The translations under genes were made by a program, and so were the position numbers. The notes below the pieces were generated by a model. The model had not been told where the DNA came from and searched no databases. It was given only the letters and a program-made list of their open reading frames with translations. This document shows positions 30,421 through 39,484 of a stretch of DNA of 50,022 nucleotides, piece after piece; the stretch's first letter is position 1, and the number at the start of each line of letters is the position of its first letter. Source of the stretch: Candidatus Iainarchaeum sp. (GTDB lineage: Archaea; Iainarchaeota; Iainarchaeia; Iainarchaeales; VGJJ01); the NCBI GenBank assembly GCA_016198125.1, contig JACQJG010000012.1, positions 1-50,022 on the forward strand. Reading direction: 5' to 3'.

Positions 30421-31362
30421 ATGCTTGAACTCCTTGTACTTGCAGGATTCTTTTTTTCCACCCTGCTTGTAACCCATGCAGTGGTGCAGTACCACCAGGC
30501 AAAAGGCTTTACCGGAATTGACGTCAACAAACCCCGAAAACCAAAAATACCTGAAGGCACTGGAATTGCACTCATTCCAAGCGCGCTTGCCGGGGCATTA
30601 TTGCTTGCCGCCTGGAATCCAAGCGAACGCATCGCCATTTTATCCTGGGGGGCCTTGGTCAGCGCGTTCACACTCATTGGATACTGGGATGACACTTCAA
30701 AGAAAAAACTGGGATGGATTCCCCGCACCCTTCCTGTGATGGCAGTGAGCATTGCGTTTGCATGGATGCACGCGCCTTCCATGGAATGGGTTTTGCCCCT
30801 GGCATTGTTTGTGGCAGGCATTCCAGCGCTCACGAATACGTTTGAAGGATTGAACGGGTGGGCCACGGGAAGCACTGCAGTCATTGCGCTGTTTTCAGTA
30901 TATGTACTTTGGAATACCCCCTATTACTTTCTTTCTCTCATCACCCTTGCCATTATTGCAGGGTTTGCAGTGCTCAACCAATTCCCGGCAAGAATGTTTC
31001 CGGGGGATGCAGGAACCCTGGGAATGGGCAGTGCTCTTGCAGGAATGATTGCATTAACCCAAGAGCATGGGCTTTACGTGTTATTCACGTTATTTTACTT
31101 GCCCCACCTGGCAGACGTGCTTGGATTCAAATTCCTTTCAAACGCCAAAGACATGAGCCAGAAAAAGTTTGCACCCTACTCGGTGTTAAAAGACGGGCGC
31201 ATTGCAGTTCCCGAATATGCGGATGGCCGCATTCGGTATGATTTCGCCAAGGCTATTTTACGGATGCTTGGGCCCCTGCACGAACGCCACGTTGTTTGGA
31301 TTATCTGGGGCGTGGTGGTATTGAACGGCTTGTTTTGGCTGGCGGTGACGGGCCGCTTTTAA
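30421..31362 (+). CDS. GlcNAc-1-phosphate transferase (MraY/WecA/Alg7 family)
   Basis: A 313-residue polytopic enzyme that moves sugar-1-phosphate from a UDP-sugar to a polyprenyl or dolichyl phosphate, the first step of N-glycan or surface-glycan assembly. The motifs are DVNKPRKPKIPEGTGIA (after TM1), GYWDD (magnesium-binding), TNTFEGLNG and FPGDAGTLGMGS, the classic series. About 9-10 membrane helices are visible. ATG 30421 is chosen because it begins directly with TM1. The 3' end overlaps the convergent flippase-like gene by 105 nt. It may supply glycans for the S-layer protein encoded nearby. Confidence 0.9.
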   Translation: MLELLVLAGFFFSTLLVTHAVVQYHQAKGFTGIDVNKPRKPKIPEGTGIALIPSALAGALLLAAWNPSERIAILSWGALVSAFTLIGYWDDTSKKKLGWIPRTLPVMAVSIAFAWMHAPSMEWVLPLALFVAGIPALTNTFEGLNGWATGSTAVIALFSVYVLWNTPYYFLSLITLAIIAGFAVLNQFPARMFPGDAGTLGMGSALAGMIALTQEHGLYVLFTLFYLPHLADVLGFKFLSNAKDMSQKKFAPYSVLKDGRIAVPEYADGRIRYDFAKAILRMLGPLHERHVVWIIWGVVVLNGLFWLAVTGRF

Positions 31363-32346
31363 CCATGCGGTCAAAGCCAAACTCAACACACTTGGAATGA
31401 GGATGCGCACAAAGTCAAACGCCACCAGCAATGCGCCAATTTCTTCCACGGCATACACTGCATTTGTGAGCTGGGGAAAAGACAAAAAATTAAAGGTGAT
31501 CACTTCAACCAATCCAATGCCTCGTGGAAGAAAAGGCGTGCGCTCCAATACTGAAATCAACACAAATAGAATGACAAGTGCTGAAACCTTCACTGAAATG
31601 CCCAGCGCAGTGAACGTGAACAATAACGCAAGAAATTCAAATACCCAGGAAATGAATGCAAGAAAAAAAGTAATAAAAAAATCAACGCCATTGATCTTGG
31701 CCAGGTAATCCGCGTACCGTTCAAAAAAAAGCGCAATACGCCCCGCCCATCCTTTTTCGTTTGCGCGTGCGTACCTGCGGAAGAATGCAGCCATGCGGCG
31801 CCCCCACCTCCGGTTAATGGGCAGTAAAAATGCCAAGCTGGCCAACACCACTACTCCGAAACCGCTTAAAAAAGAAGCAAAAAACAGGGCATCCAACTGG
31901 GTTTCAACAATGAAAATGAACAAGACCACGGAGGCAATGAGGGCAAGCAAAAAAAACTTGATGCCCTTCACAATCATGCTTGCAGACACGGAAACCGAGT
32001 AAGGGACGTTAAAACGCTCCTTCAACCGAATGCTCCGCAATGCCTCTGCGCCCAATTGAATGGGGGTAATAGCCCCATACACGCAGGAAAAACCGGTTTT
32101 AACAACCTCCCAAAAAGGCAATCGGGCATCTTTTTGCACAAGGTAGGCCCATGAAACAATCCACACCAGGATGCTTGCAATATAAAAAAGAGCGGCAAGA
32201 GCAAAAAAAGCCATGTTTAATTGGGCAAGAGCGGCTGGCGCATTCGTATACCCGACCAGCAGTCCAAGGACTACCAGGATGAAGATGCCGTGCAAAACAA
32301 CTTTGATTCCCCATGACGTATTTCTTTCTTCACCCACTTGCACCAC
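31258..32346 (-). CDS. flippase-like UPF0104 membrane protein
   Basis: A 362-residue integral membrane protein with about 8 helices of the lysylphosphatidylglycerol-synthetase/UPF0104 family. Diagnostic stretches are GAITPIQLGAEALRSIRLKERFNVPYSVSVSASMIVKG and ERTPFLPRGIGLVEV. Archaeal members are thought to flip or transfer lipid-linked substrates. The last 35 residues (HRQPKQAVQYHHAPDNPNN) lie antisense to the end of the GlcNAc-transferase gene. The start overlaps the upstream gene by 17 nt, forming a two-gene operon. Confidence 0.85.
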   Translation of the reverse strand: MVQVGEERNTSWGIKVVLHGIFILVVLGLLVGYTNAPAALAQLNMAFFALAALFYIASILVWIVSWAYLVQKDARLPFWEVVKTGFSCVYGAITPIQLGAEALRSIRLKERFNVPYSVSVSASMIVKGIKFFLLALIASVVLFIFIVETQLDALFFASFLSGFGVVVLASLAFLLPINRRWGRRMAAFFRRYARANEKGWAGRIALFFERYADYLAKINGVDFFITFFLAFISWVFEFLALLFTFTALGISVKVSALVILFVLISVLERTPFLPRGIGLVEVITFNFLSFPQLTNAVYAVEEIGALLVAFDFVRILIPSVLSLALTAWLKAARHRQPKQAVQYHHAPDNPNNVAFVQGPKHP

Positions 32347-32965
32347 TCACCACGGAAGCGCCTTGATTGGCTGCATTTATTGCCGCCAAAGCATTTGAAA
32401 ACAGCGTTTTTGCAATCAAAAAACTTGTTCCCGGCAATTCCTGTTCATGTGCCACCCACACGTCTAACTGCATCGGGGAAAGAACCACTTTGGGTCTGCG
32501 CAAAACGGTATTTGGGGTATGCACGCGCACCACTACGCCGTTCAAAGAAGTCAAATAGGACGCGCATTCCTCAGCAGAAAGAGATTCACTGGCTTTGCCC
32601 GTACCATAATCCGTTTGACATCGCACCAACTCCTCGTTTTCTCCCACCACGTGGGCTACCACCCATACTTGTTTTTTATTGGCAGTTAAAACCGCTTGAA
32701 AAATATTCAACGACTGGCTCATAAACGCGTTCAGTGAACCTGTTTCGTGAAAGGAGTGCACGAGCACGAATTGTTTTTGTTGGGATATGCCATTCAACAA
32801 GTCCCCTGGCGGCACTGCATTTGAGTAAAAATCCACTTCTTCTTCCACCACATGATAGTCAAATGGTGTTGGAAAAGTCAACACAAAAAACAATGCCAAT
32901 GCCCCTAATCCCACTACAAGCAAAACTGCAAGCTTCCAATGCTTTTCCAGCGAAATACTCTCCAT
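32330..32965 (-). CDS. membrane-anchored hypothetical protein
   Basis: A 211-residue protein with one N-terminal helix (LAVLLVVGLGALALFFVLTF, residues 12-31) and an extracytoplasmic domain of about 175 residues. Features include FVLVHSFHETGSLNAFMSQSLN, VWVVAHVVG and two cysteines (VRCQTD, EECAS) that could pair. I do not recognise the family. It is the upstream member of the operon with the flippase-like gene. Confidence 0.7.
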   Translation of the reverse strand: MESISLEKHWKLAVLLVVGLGALALFFVLTFPTPFDYHVVEEEVDFYSNAVPPGDLLNGISQQKQFVLVHSFHETGSLNAFMSQSLNIFQAVLTANKKQVWVVAHVVGENEELVRCQTDYGTGKASESLSAEECASYLTSLNGVVVRVHTPNTVLRRPKVVLSPMQLDVWVAHEQELPGTSFLIAKTLFSNALAAINAANQGASVVSGASG

Positions 32966-33070
32966 ACAAAAAAACCCTTTTCATATTGTGTGTGGAAATG
33001 TATGCTTAAATTCAGAAAGAACCTGCATAAAAACCCATTCCAAAAGCCCATTCTCATGGCACCAGAGAAT

Positions 33071-33115
33071 GAAAAAAAAGAGAAAAAGAAAGGAAAAAAA
33101 GGGCCGAATGCCCTT
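33071..33115 (-). terminator. hairpin plus oligo-T terminator of the S-layer gene
   Basis: Just after the S-layer stop, the minus strand has a 6-bp hairpin (AAGGGC/GCCCTT, 33099-33115) followed by T7, T5 and T8 runs within 30 nt (33071-33100). Archaeal RNA polymerase terminates at such T tracts. The unusual strength fits a highly expressed gene. Confidence 0.75.
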
Positions 33116-33127
33116 CCATTCCCTTAT

Positions 33128-36100
33128 TTATTGGACAGCATCCAATGCGTTGATAAGTTCCTGGGCGGCTGTTCCAGTGTCCTGGGCGTTGTAACCCGCG
33201 ACAATGATGTCCGAGCCTACAACCAAGGCCACGTAGTCCCCTGAACTGTTCAACTGATCTGCCACCGAAGTTGCAAAGGAGTTCACCAAGGGGCCTCCCA
33301 CAACAACTTTCTTGCCTGCAGGAGCCGAGTCATCGGTGTAGACCTTGGCATTGTTGTTCAATGGCGCAGGCGTTGTGTACTCACTGGGCACAGCAACAAC
33401 CCCACTGGCTTCACCATCTCCGCCCACTACCGTGGCTGTGTAATTGACCTTGTCCACAGTAATGCTTGTACCGCTGCCAGTCTTGGCGGACTCGCCTTCC
33501 TTAATGGAAAGCGTTTCTCCGCCCGAAGCCACGGTTTTTGTTCCCTGGCCTTTGAGCGTCCACTGCAGGTACGTTTGGTCTTGCGGCATGGAAACAATGG
33601 CCCTTCCGCTTTCTGTTGTAATGTCCAACGTTGAACCAAAGTCGGTAACCGCCTTGGTCATGCTTGAACTGTTCCCTGCCAAGTCCAAAGAGAAACTTTG
33701 CAGGTTCATACCATTGGTAAAGTTCAAGTCGCTTGTCGGAGCCGTCAGATTCGTGTTCGGCAACGTATGCAACTGGTCCGTGTCCGTGCGGATGTACACT
33801 GCAATAGGGTATCCTCCTGCCGCAGTCAGATTGGCCTCGTTTTCATCCACTCTGAATACCGCGGTCATGAACGAGTTGTCGCTTGCAGTTGGAGTAACTG
33901 GGGCAGTTCCCGCAAGAACACCACCAAAGACTCCCGGTCCTGGGGCCACGTTTCCAGAAACGCCCACGTTGGGCCCTGTAGCTGTCCCTGAAGTGGAGGT
34001 TCCGAGCTCAATTTTGTCCGGCCAGTAAAAGGAGTACTCCATACCGTTGAGGCCCTCGTTGATATCGGTTCCAGCGAACTGGATGTTCTTGGCATACTCA
34101 ATGGTTTGTCCGGTACCACTAGAACCCAATGGAATTCTTCCACTTCCTGAGTTACTGTCCAACAGGAAATACAGCTTGTTGTCGTTTTCCTTGGCGTAGT
34201 ACGTGTATCCCACATAGTAGGCATCGCCTGCCAATGGAAAGCGCACCGCATTTCGGGTCTGAAGGCTTTCGTTGAGGTCCGTGATTCCATCGTTGTAGTA
34301 CCACGTGTTCCTTGCCGGAGCCGTTCCATTCACACCTGTCAAGTAATCGGTGCTCGTGGTCGAACTGTTGATGGCTGCAGTCGCAATGGAAAAGTTTCCA
34401 TCGGCCTGCAGGTAACCCGACAGAGGCGTACAACCCCCTGGGACATAGCTTATGCCGTGGATGACTACCCTGTTTAACTGGCCGATTCCGGCGTTAAAGT
34501 CTGCCCCAGGCCCTGCAAGATCCGTTTCCTGTGTATTCATGTCCGCCAAACCGAAATCCGTTGTAATGGTACAGTTTTTCAGGTTAAAGTTAGCGTCCAC
34601 TCCATCCAAGTTGTCGTTGGCTGCCGCGGCCGTGATGTTAAGGTCAAAGTTCACATCCGTGGTGCTGACCTTGTAATACATCGTCTTAATGCCGTTATCA
34701 AAGGTGAACGTGGATCCGTCCCCCGTGTTGTTGGTGGCTGTAGACAATCCAATCCAGAACGGAATCTTGTGGTACTGCGAAGACGAGTCGCGGAACTCCA
34801 AAGCGTTTGCACCAATTTTTACCGTGGTGTAGGCCTTGTCGTTCTTGAACCCGTCAAATGCCAAGCTAAAATAGCCATCGCCTGGCACACCTGTACCGCC
34901 CAAGAAAACAGCTTCCTTGCCGCCTGTTTTGGCTGCCGCTGAAACTGAGTCATCGCTGTACAAGGGATTCGTGTTGTCATACACGCTCTTGTAAACCTTG
35001 TTTCCAATCACGTTGCTGATGAGAATCCGCCTCAAGAACAGCCTTGAAGTAGGCGAACTCACTGCCGCAGTGTTTTCATCCAAGGTTACCTGCCAATCCC
35101 AACCGCTTGTCTGACTGGACACGTAGGGATAGCCCTTTCCGTCAAACATTTGGATGGTGCTTCCGCCAATCAACAACTGCACGTACGCTTCATTTGTACC
35201 TGAAGTGGTTGCAATGGTGTCTGCATAGATGTCTCCATCAACGACTTCCTGGCCCTTGTCATCTCTAAAAGTGATGAACGCGGCGGACGCTGAAGTAACG
35301 GAGTCAATGACAGTTCCGGCATCGTCGGTCAATTGGAAGGTTCCACTATAACTCGTTGCAGCAGGTCCGGTAGCCACCACGTTTACAACGGTAACCGTGA
35401 GGTCCTTTCCCACTTGAGAACCCTTTCCTTTAACCTTGAAGCTTTCTCCTGCTGTAAAGGTCTGTTTTCCCTTATCCAGAATGAGCTTCATGCTGTCGAT
35501 AGACGCATCTCCGCCTGTACTAATGGATTGAACCAAGTAATCCTTTCCAAAGAAAGGGATTCGGATGTCGTCGTTGGATCCGTCCGTAAAGTCTGCTGTA
35601 TTGGTAGTGGTTTGTTGAACAGGAATTCCTGGACTCAAATCCACCCAGTAGTTGAAGTCGCCGGTTGACAGGTAGCCCACCAAGTCCTTTATGACGGTAG
35701 ACGTGTCAAACTTTGCATCCAGATCTGTTCCAGCCAACTCTTTCACGGTCAAGGTATACGCGGAGCTTCCCCAGGTATACGTTTTAGATGCATCTGCAAA
35801 AAAGTCCAATTGGGACTTTCCATTCTGCTTGTCCTTGTATTCAAATGAAGTTCCTCCCGATCGGGAATCCAAATAGTTGGTGTCATAGAGTTTGGCGTTT
35901 TCATAGGTTACTGTTCCGCCAATCGTCAAATCAACGGATAAATCGGTTACTTCCGCGGTGCCCAGCGCGCCCCCAGGGCCTGAACCCTGAACGGTGACTG
36001 TTCCCGTGGTGGTTGCTTTTTCCACAATTTTACGTACAATGTTTCCGGCCCAAATGGCATCCGAAGTTGCGGCTTCACTGCCCACAACCACGTTCACCAG

Positions 36101-36241
36101 GGGGCTTCCGCTGGCATCATACACAGCCGACTTCACTTCTGAAGGAGTCAAAGCTGCTGATACAATAGGCGCTACAGCCATTCCAACAAGGGCTGCACCT
36201 GCACCCACTGCCGCCAGTTTTTTGACGTTGAGTTTTTTCAT
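33128..36241 (-). CDS. slp: S-layer protein, methanococcal type
   Basis: A 1037-residue surface-layer protein. A Sec signal peptide (MKKLNVKKLAAVGAGAALVGMAVA, cleaved near APIVSA-ALT) is followed by the N-terminal S-layer domain (TPSEVKSAVYDASGSPLVNVVVGSEA) and a long Gly/Thr/Ser/Asp-rich beta region with many N-x-S/T glycosylation sequons. The C terminus is the S-layer C domain (YVALVVGSDIIVAGYNAQDTGTAAQELINALD). It should form the outer lattice. A strong Shine-Dalgarno (GAGGTGA, 36249-36255), a distal TATA box and a clear terminator all point to a single-gene, high-output transcript. Confidence 0.95.
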   Translation of the reverse strand: MKKLNVKKLAAVGAGAALVGMAVAPIVSAALTPSEVKSAVYDASGSPLVNVVVGSEAATSDAIWAGNIVRKIVEKATTTGTVTVQGSGPGGALGTAEVTDLSVDLTIGGTVTYENAKLYDTNYLDSRSGGTSFEYKDKQNGKSQLDFFADASKTYTWGSSAYTLTVKELAGTDLDAKFDTSTVIKDLVGYLSTGDFNYWVDLSPGIPVQQTTTNTADFTDGSNDDIRIPFFGKDYLVQSISTGGDASIDSMKLILDKGKQTFTAGESFKVKGKGSQVGKDLTVTVVNVVATGPAATSYSGTFQLTDDAGTVIDSVTSASAAFITFRDDKGQEVVDGDIYADTIATTSGTNEAYVQLLIGGSTIQMFDGKGYPYVSSQTSGWDWQVTLDENTAAVSSPTSRLFLRRILISNVIGNKVYKSVYDNTNPLYSDDSVSAAAKTGGKEAVFLGGTGVPGDGYFSLAFDGFKNDKAYTTVKIGANALEFRDSSSQYHKIPFWIGLSTATNNTGDGSTFTFDNGIKTMYYKVSTTDVNFDLNITAAAANDNLDGVDANFNLKNCTITTDFGLADMNTQETDLAGPGADFNAGIGQLNRVVIHGISYVPGGCTPLSGYLQADGNFSIATAAINSSTTSTDYLTGVNGTAPARNTWYYNDGITDLNESLQTRNAVRFPLAGDAYYVGYTYYAKENDNKLYFLLDSNSGSGRIPLGSSGTGQTIEYAKNIQFAGTDINEGLNGMEYSFYWPDKIELGTSTSGTATGPNVGVSGNVAPGPGVFGGVLAGTAPVTPTASDNSFMTAVFRVDENEANLTAAGGYPIAVYIRTDTDQLHTLPNTNLTAPTSDLNFTNGMNLQSFSLDLAGNSSSMTKAVTDFGSTLDITTESGRAIVSMPQDQTYLQWTLKGQGTKTVASGGETLSIKEGESAKTGSGTSITVDKVNYTATVVGGDGEASGVVAVPSEYTTPAPLNNNAKVYTDDSAPAGKKVVVGGPLVNSFATSVADQLNSSGDYVALVVGSDIIVAGYNAQDTGTAAQELINALDAVQ

Positions 36242-36366
36242 TTATTTTCACCTCACAAATCCAATCACAAAAAACCTGTACACGCTGACCTCTTCCCAAG
36301 TTCTAAAAATGGAAAGATTCAAGAGTACGAGGCTTGTACTAGTGAATACCCCCACTTATTTAAATA
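36242..36366 (-). promoter_or_regulatory. S-layer promoter and leader
   Basis: On the minus strand a strong TATA element TATTTAAATA sits at about 36356-36366, giving a start site near 36330 and a leader of about 85-90 nt. The leader ends in TGAGGTGAAAATAA before the ATG. Most genes here look leaderless, so this structured 5' UTR is exceptional. Confidence 0.65.
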
Positions 36367-36472
36367 ACTTTCGTGTCTTACTATACTATATTATATTATA
36401 ATAAGCCTCTTTCTGCAATTGTTGAATTGATTAACGGTAATGAACGAACTCCTTTTGTTTGTGCAGGGCGTG

Positions 36473-37117
36473 CTATTTTTGACCATACAAACGCTGGTGG
36501 AATTCTTCCAATTCCTTTTTCCCAAGCAGGCCATGAATGTAATCCACATACGCGTGAATCATTTCCGTTAAATCCACAAGGCCTTCCTGCAATTCGTCCA
36601 AGGAAAACTCCACTTTGTTGGGCTTAACGACTTCCACACTTGTGGGACCATAAAACAGCATGAGGCGCATGAGCGCGCGAAAATCCTTCACGGATACATT
36701 TGCATCCAAGTATGTTGAATAGTATTCGCCTTCCTGTACGGCTTCAGCCTCTTCAAACGCATACACTTTAAAATGAGGCTCTGATTCCAGGTTTTCCCTG
36801 ATTTTAGCCACGGTTTTCTTGAGCAACTCGCTTTCAATGGCCTGCGCTTCAATGATTACGCGCACGCGCAGTTTATTTGCATCCTCTTCTTCCACGTGCC
36901 TGCGCCGCTGGAGTTCAGCCGAAATCTTTTCATCCAACTGGTACTTTACCGGATAGCCTTCCACCACTTTAACCAAGCCCACTTTAACCAGGGGTTTTAA
37001 CGCGTCCGCGAGTTCCAGTTGGCCAACCTTGGATTTTTGCGCGAGTTCAAGGGCAGGCAGGGGGCCTTTTACGAGCTGTGCGGCAATGCGTTTTTGAACG
37101 CTTGAAAGCTGGGGCAT
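36473..37117 (-). CDS. winged-helix DNA-binding protein
   Basis: A 214-residue protein with an N-terminal winged helix (SVQKRIAAQLVKGPLPALELAQKSKVGQLELADALKPLVKVGLVKVVEGYPVKYQL, about 5-60) and a C-terminal helical domain (LEEFHQRLYGQK) that has an alpha/beta stretch LRVRVIIEAQAIESELLKKT. It resembles archaeal MarR/ArsR-like regulators, but the second domain is not recognised. The ATG at 37117 follows GGAGGATT, a good ribosome site; the longer frame to 37192 lacks support. The TATA at 37149-37157 lies about 32 nt upstream. Confidence 0.7.
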   Translation of the reverse strand: MPQLSSVQKRIAAQLVKGPLPALELAQKSKVGQLELADALKPLVKVGLVKVVEGYPVKYQLDEKISAELQRRRHVEEEDANKLRVRVIIEAQAIESELLKKTVAKIRENLESEPHFKVYAFEEAEAVQEGEYYSTYLDANVSVKDFRALMRLMLFYGPTSVEVVKPNKVEFSLDELQEGLVDLTEMIHAYVDYIHGLLGKKELEEFHQRLYGQK

Positions 37118-37148
37118 TCCAATCCTCCAACAACAATCCCATGCACTC

Positions 37149-37157
37149 TTTATATAA
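37149..37157. promoter_or_regulatory. shared bidirectional TATA box
   Basis: TTTATATAA is nearly palindromic. It is about 32 nt from the leftward ATG (37117) and 25-33 nt from the rightward ATG (37182), so one element could position TBP for both divergent genes. Confidence 0.5.
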
Positions 37158-37181
37158 TTAATGAATAAAGAACCAACGTAT

Positions 37182-38678
37182 ATGCCCCCCATTCAAAAAC
37201 TGTTTATTGCAGTCCTGGCCACACTCCTTCTTGCCGGGGCCTGGATTTTTTTGGTGGCACCTGCATTCTCTCCCCCACCCCCTATCCAACCGCCCCCTGT
37301 AAACTCAGACACGCTTTTATTCCAGGAAAATGGAATCCTTTTTTCATATCCAAACTGGAAGACCATTCCACGGGCCGCACAAGAAACTGTGCACGTGGAA
37401 GGATTTTCATGCAACGTGGCCCTAAAAAAGGAATTGCCTGGCAGCCTCTTCAATCTATTCAATTTCTTGCGCACCACCCAAGACTTTAAAGTGCAACGCA
37501 CGTTCTACACGGCACGCGAGGCCAAGGCCTCATTCGAACAACCCACGGGTACAGGCACACTTACTGTGGCCACGCATTTCATGTACTGCAACAACCAATG
37601 GTGGAACGCCCATGCCGCGTGCGCCAATGGAGTGTTCCCTCAACCTGTTGCAGACAGCCTCAACTCCTTGGAATGCAATTCAAGTGAAAGCATTCCATTC
37701 AATTCCATTCCCTTAACGTTTTCCACGCGGCCCTTCCTGGTTGGAACCAACCTGCACGCGTGGAACACAGGCCTTCCAGGCCTCGACGATGCCTGGGTGC
37801 TCGCCCAGGAAAACGCGGAACTTTATTCCATCAGCGTTAAAGTGCCCTGGAAAGACTACCTGGAAGACTTCACGCCCAAGGACCTTGAATTCATTGGAAA
37901 AGGAAAAGAAATCCTTTTTGCGCAGGCCATTGAAATGAAAACTCTTGTACTTGTGGAAGCGCTCAATGCGGACCGAAATGCCACGCAGGCACTCCCCATT
38001 GAATGGCAGGACAAGAACTGGAACGATACAAACCTGCGCCAATCCTTCAAAATCAACGCAGCCTACCTTGCCAAAGACCTCAATGTTGATTACATGGTGG
38101 CCGCACGCGAAGTCAATTTGTTCAATCCAATACGGGCAGAAGACTTTGGAGACCTGCTGTCCATTTACACGGAAACCCACGGCCTCATCAAAAAACAAGG
38201 TTGGAAAGCGCAAACAGGACTCTCCATTGACTGGGACGCGGAAGCATTCAAAGAAAAACACAAACCCGCGCACACGCTCAGCGAAGTGCTGGAAAAAACA
38301 AAAGATAAAACGGACGTGCTCGTACTCGAAACAAGGCCCTTTGAAGAATTCTCCACATCAGAAGAAATTCCATTGGATTATTACACGCGCGTACGCGCAG
38401 ACTATAATGGAATGATTGGGCTTATCGTGCATGGAAGCCCTGTACAAAACGAAGCCACGCGCCAATCCATACTAGAACGCATGGCAAAAGACGCGGCAGA
38501 CCTGAACGCAGTATTCCTTGTTTACCTTCCATTGCACGACTCCACAGAATTTCCGAATGCAGGCCTCATCGACTTGAACAACCAGCCCAAGCCCGCGTGG
38601 AATGTATGGAAAAGCCTTCAATCCATCCCTTACTCAGGCGCACTGCCAGGCAAAGACTTTAATGCAGGCACGACGTAA
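37182..38678 (+). CDS. secreted protein with TIM-barrel glycosidase-like C-terminal part
   Basis: A 498-residue membrane-anchored protein. The anchor is at 4-28 (IQKLFIAVLATLLLAGAWIFLVAPAF), followed by a proline-rich linker (SPPPPIQPPPV), a region of about 150 residues with several cysteines, and a C-terminal alpha/beta part resembling a glycoside-hydrolase barrel (LHAWNTGLPGLDDAWVLAQ; LDYYTRVRADYNGMIGLIVHGSP; the final GLIDLNNQPKPAWNVWKSL is the typical GLxDxxxxPKPAW end). The catalytic acids cannot be fixed. The ATG at 37182 is preferred because the TATA box fits; ATG 37161 would lie only 4 nt from it. It might trim surface glycans. Confidence 0.65.
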   Translation: MPPIQKLFIAVLATLLLAGAWIFLVAPAFSPPPPIQPPPVNSDTLLFQENGILFSYPNWKTIPRAAQETVHVEGFSCNVALKKELPGSLFNLFNFLRTTQDFKVQRTFYTAREAKASFEQPTGTGTLTVATHFMYCNNQWWNAHAACANGVFPQPVADSLNSLECNSSESIPFNSIPLTFSTRPFLVGTNLHAWNTGLPGLDDAWVLAQENAELYSISVKVPWKDYLEDFTPKDLEFIGKGKEILFAQAIEMKTLVLVEALNADRNATQALPIEWQDKNWNDTNLRQSFKINAAYLAKDLNVDYMVAAREVNLFNPIRAEDFGDLLSIYTETHGLIKKQGWKAQTGLSIDWDAEAFKEKHKPAHTLSEVLEKTKDKTDVLVLETRPFEEFSTSEEIPLDYYTRVRADYNGMIGLIVHGSPVQNEATRQSILERMAKDAADLNAVFLVYLPLHDSTEFPNAGLIDLNNQPKPAWNVWKSLQSIPYSGALPGKDFNAGTT

Positions 38679-38688
38679 ATAATCTTAT

Positions 38689-38997
38689 ATGAACTCCTTG
38701 CTCGCCCAGCTTTCCATCGAAGGCCTCCTTCAAGGCATTCAAAAGTTTATTTCAACGCTCACGGCCAATCTTCCCCTGATTGGAACAGGGATCATTCTCA
38801 TCCTTGCCACCATTCTCATCGTATGGTTCCTCAAAAAGTTCATCGTGAACACGGTTTTAGGGCTTATTGCATGGGGCCTTGCAGTGTTCGTATTCAAAAT
38901 CTCACTGCCCTTTTACCCCAGCCTCGCAGTATCCCTGTTATTCGGCCCTGCAGGCATTGGCGTGCTGTTGGTGCTCAAGGCATTTGGCGTGATTTAA
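38689..38997 (+). CDS. BofA-like membrane protein
   Basis: A 102-residue protein with two or three membrane helices. It resembles the BofA/pro-sigmaK-processing-inhibitor family found in archaea: VWFLKKFIVNTVLGLIAWGLAVFVF followed by SLLFGPAGIGVLLVLKAFGV (GPAG/GIPG motif). Its archaeal function is unknown. It starts 10 nt after the preceding gene, so it is probably cotranscribed. The stop overlaps the convergent gene by 4 nt. Confidence 0.75.
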   Translation: MNSLLAQLSIEGLLQGIQKFISTLTANLPLIGTGIILILATILIVWFLKKFIVNTVLGLIAWGLAVFVFKISLPFYPSLAVSLLFGPAGIGVLLVLKAFGVI

Positions 38998-39428
38998 ACA
39001 CGCGCTCCATCAGTGGCCTTCCCAAGAAGGATTTTCAATGCAGAAAGCGAAAACCCAAAGGACAAAACAAGGTACGCTGCAATGCCCACCAATCCTGCGA
39101 CAAACACGTTAAGCAAAAGGCTGCCAAGAAAAATCACGCCCAGCAATAATGCAGTTTCGCGCTGAACCATCATAGGGACATTCATGAGCGCCAAAAACAT
39201 CATTACAACTACCTGTGTGAAAAGAAAACTCCAACCCGGATTGAAAACGTAATCAGAAAACCCGCCTCCTGAAACGTGAAACAGGAGGAAAACCACGCCT
39301 ACGATGAAAACGAATTTAACACGGGCAACACCATCCTTTTTGCTGAAAAAATGAACCACGATGGCCACGTTCACCAGGAAAGACAGCACTTGTACAAGCG
39401 CGTATGCCCCCCCAATATCCTCCAGCAT
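38994..39428 (-). CDS. multi-pass membrane protein, unknown
   Basis: A 144-residue very hydrophobic protein with four or five membrane helices: ALVQVLSFLVNVAIVVHFF, VKFVFIVGVVFLLFHV, FLFTQVVVMMFLALMNVPM, TALLLGVIFLGSLLLNVFVAGLVGIAAYLVL. No charged motif or known family is recognised. It stands alone on the minus strand between rightward genes. Confidence 0.7.
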   Translation of the reverse strand: MLEDIGGAYALVQVLSFLVNVAIVVHFFSKKDGVARVKFVFIVGVVFLLFHVSGGGFSDYVFNPGWSFLFTQVVVMMFLALMNVPMMVQRETALLLGVIFLGSLLLNVFVAGLVGIAAYLVLSFGFSLSALKILLGKATDGARV

Positions 39429-39484
39429 GGGCTTATAAAAGCAAGCCCGAATTAATTAATGTTGGCACTTAAGGAGAAAGCCCC

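Noticed and set aside
33444-34028. 194-codon rightward frame antisense to the S-layer gene.
   Set aside because: It is an effect of the repetitive Thr/Ser/Gly codons; no promoter or start signal.
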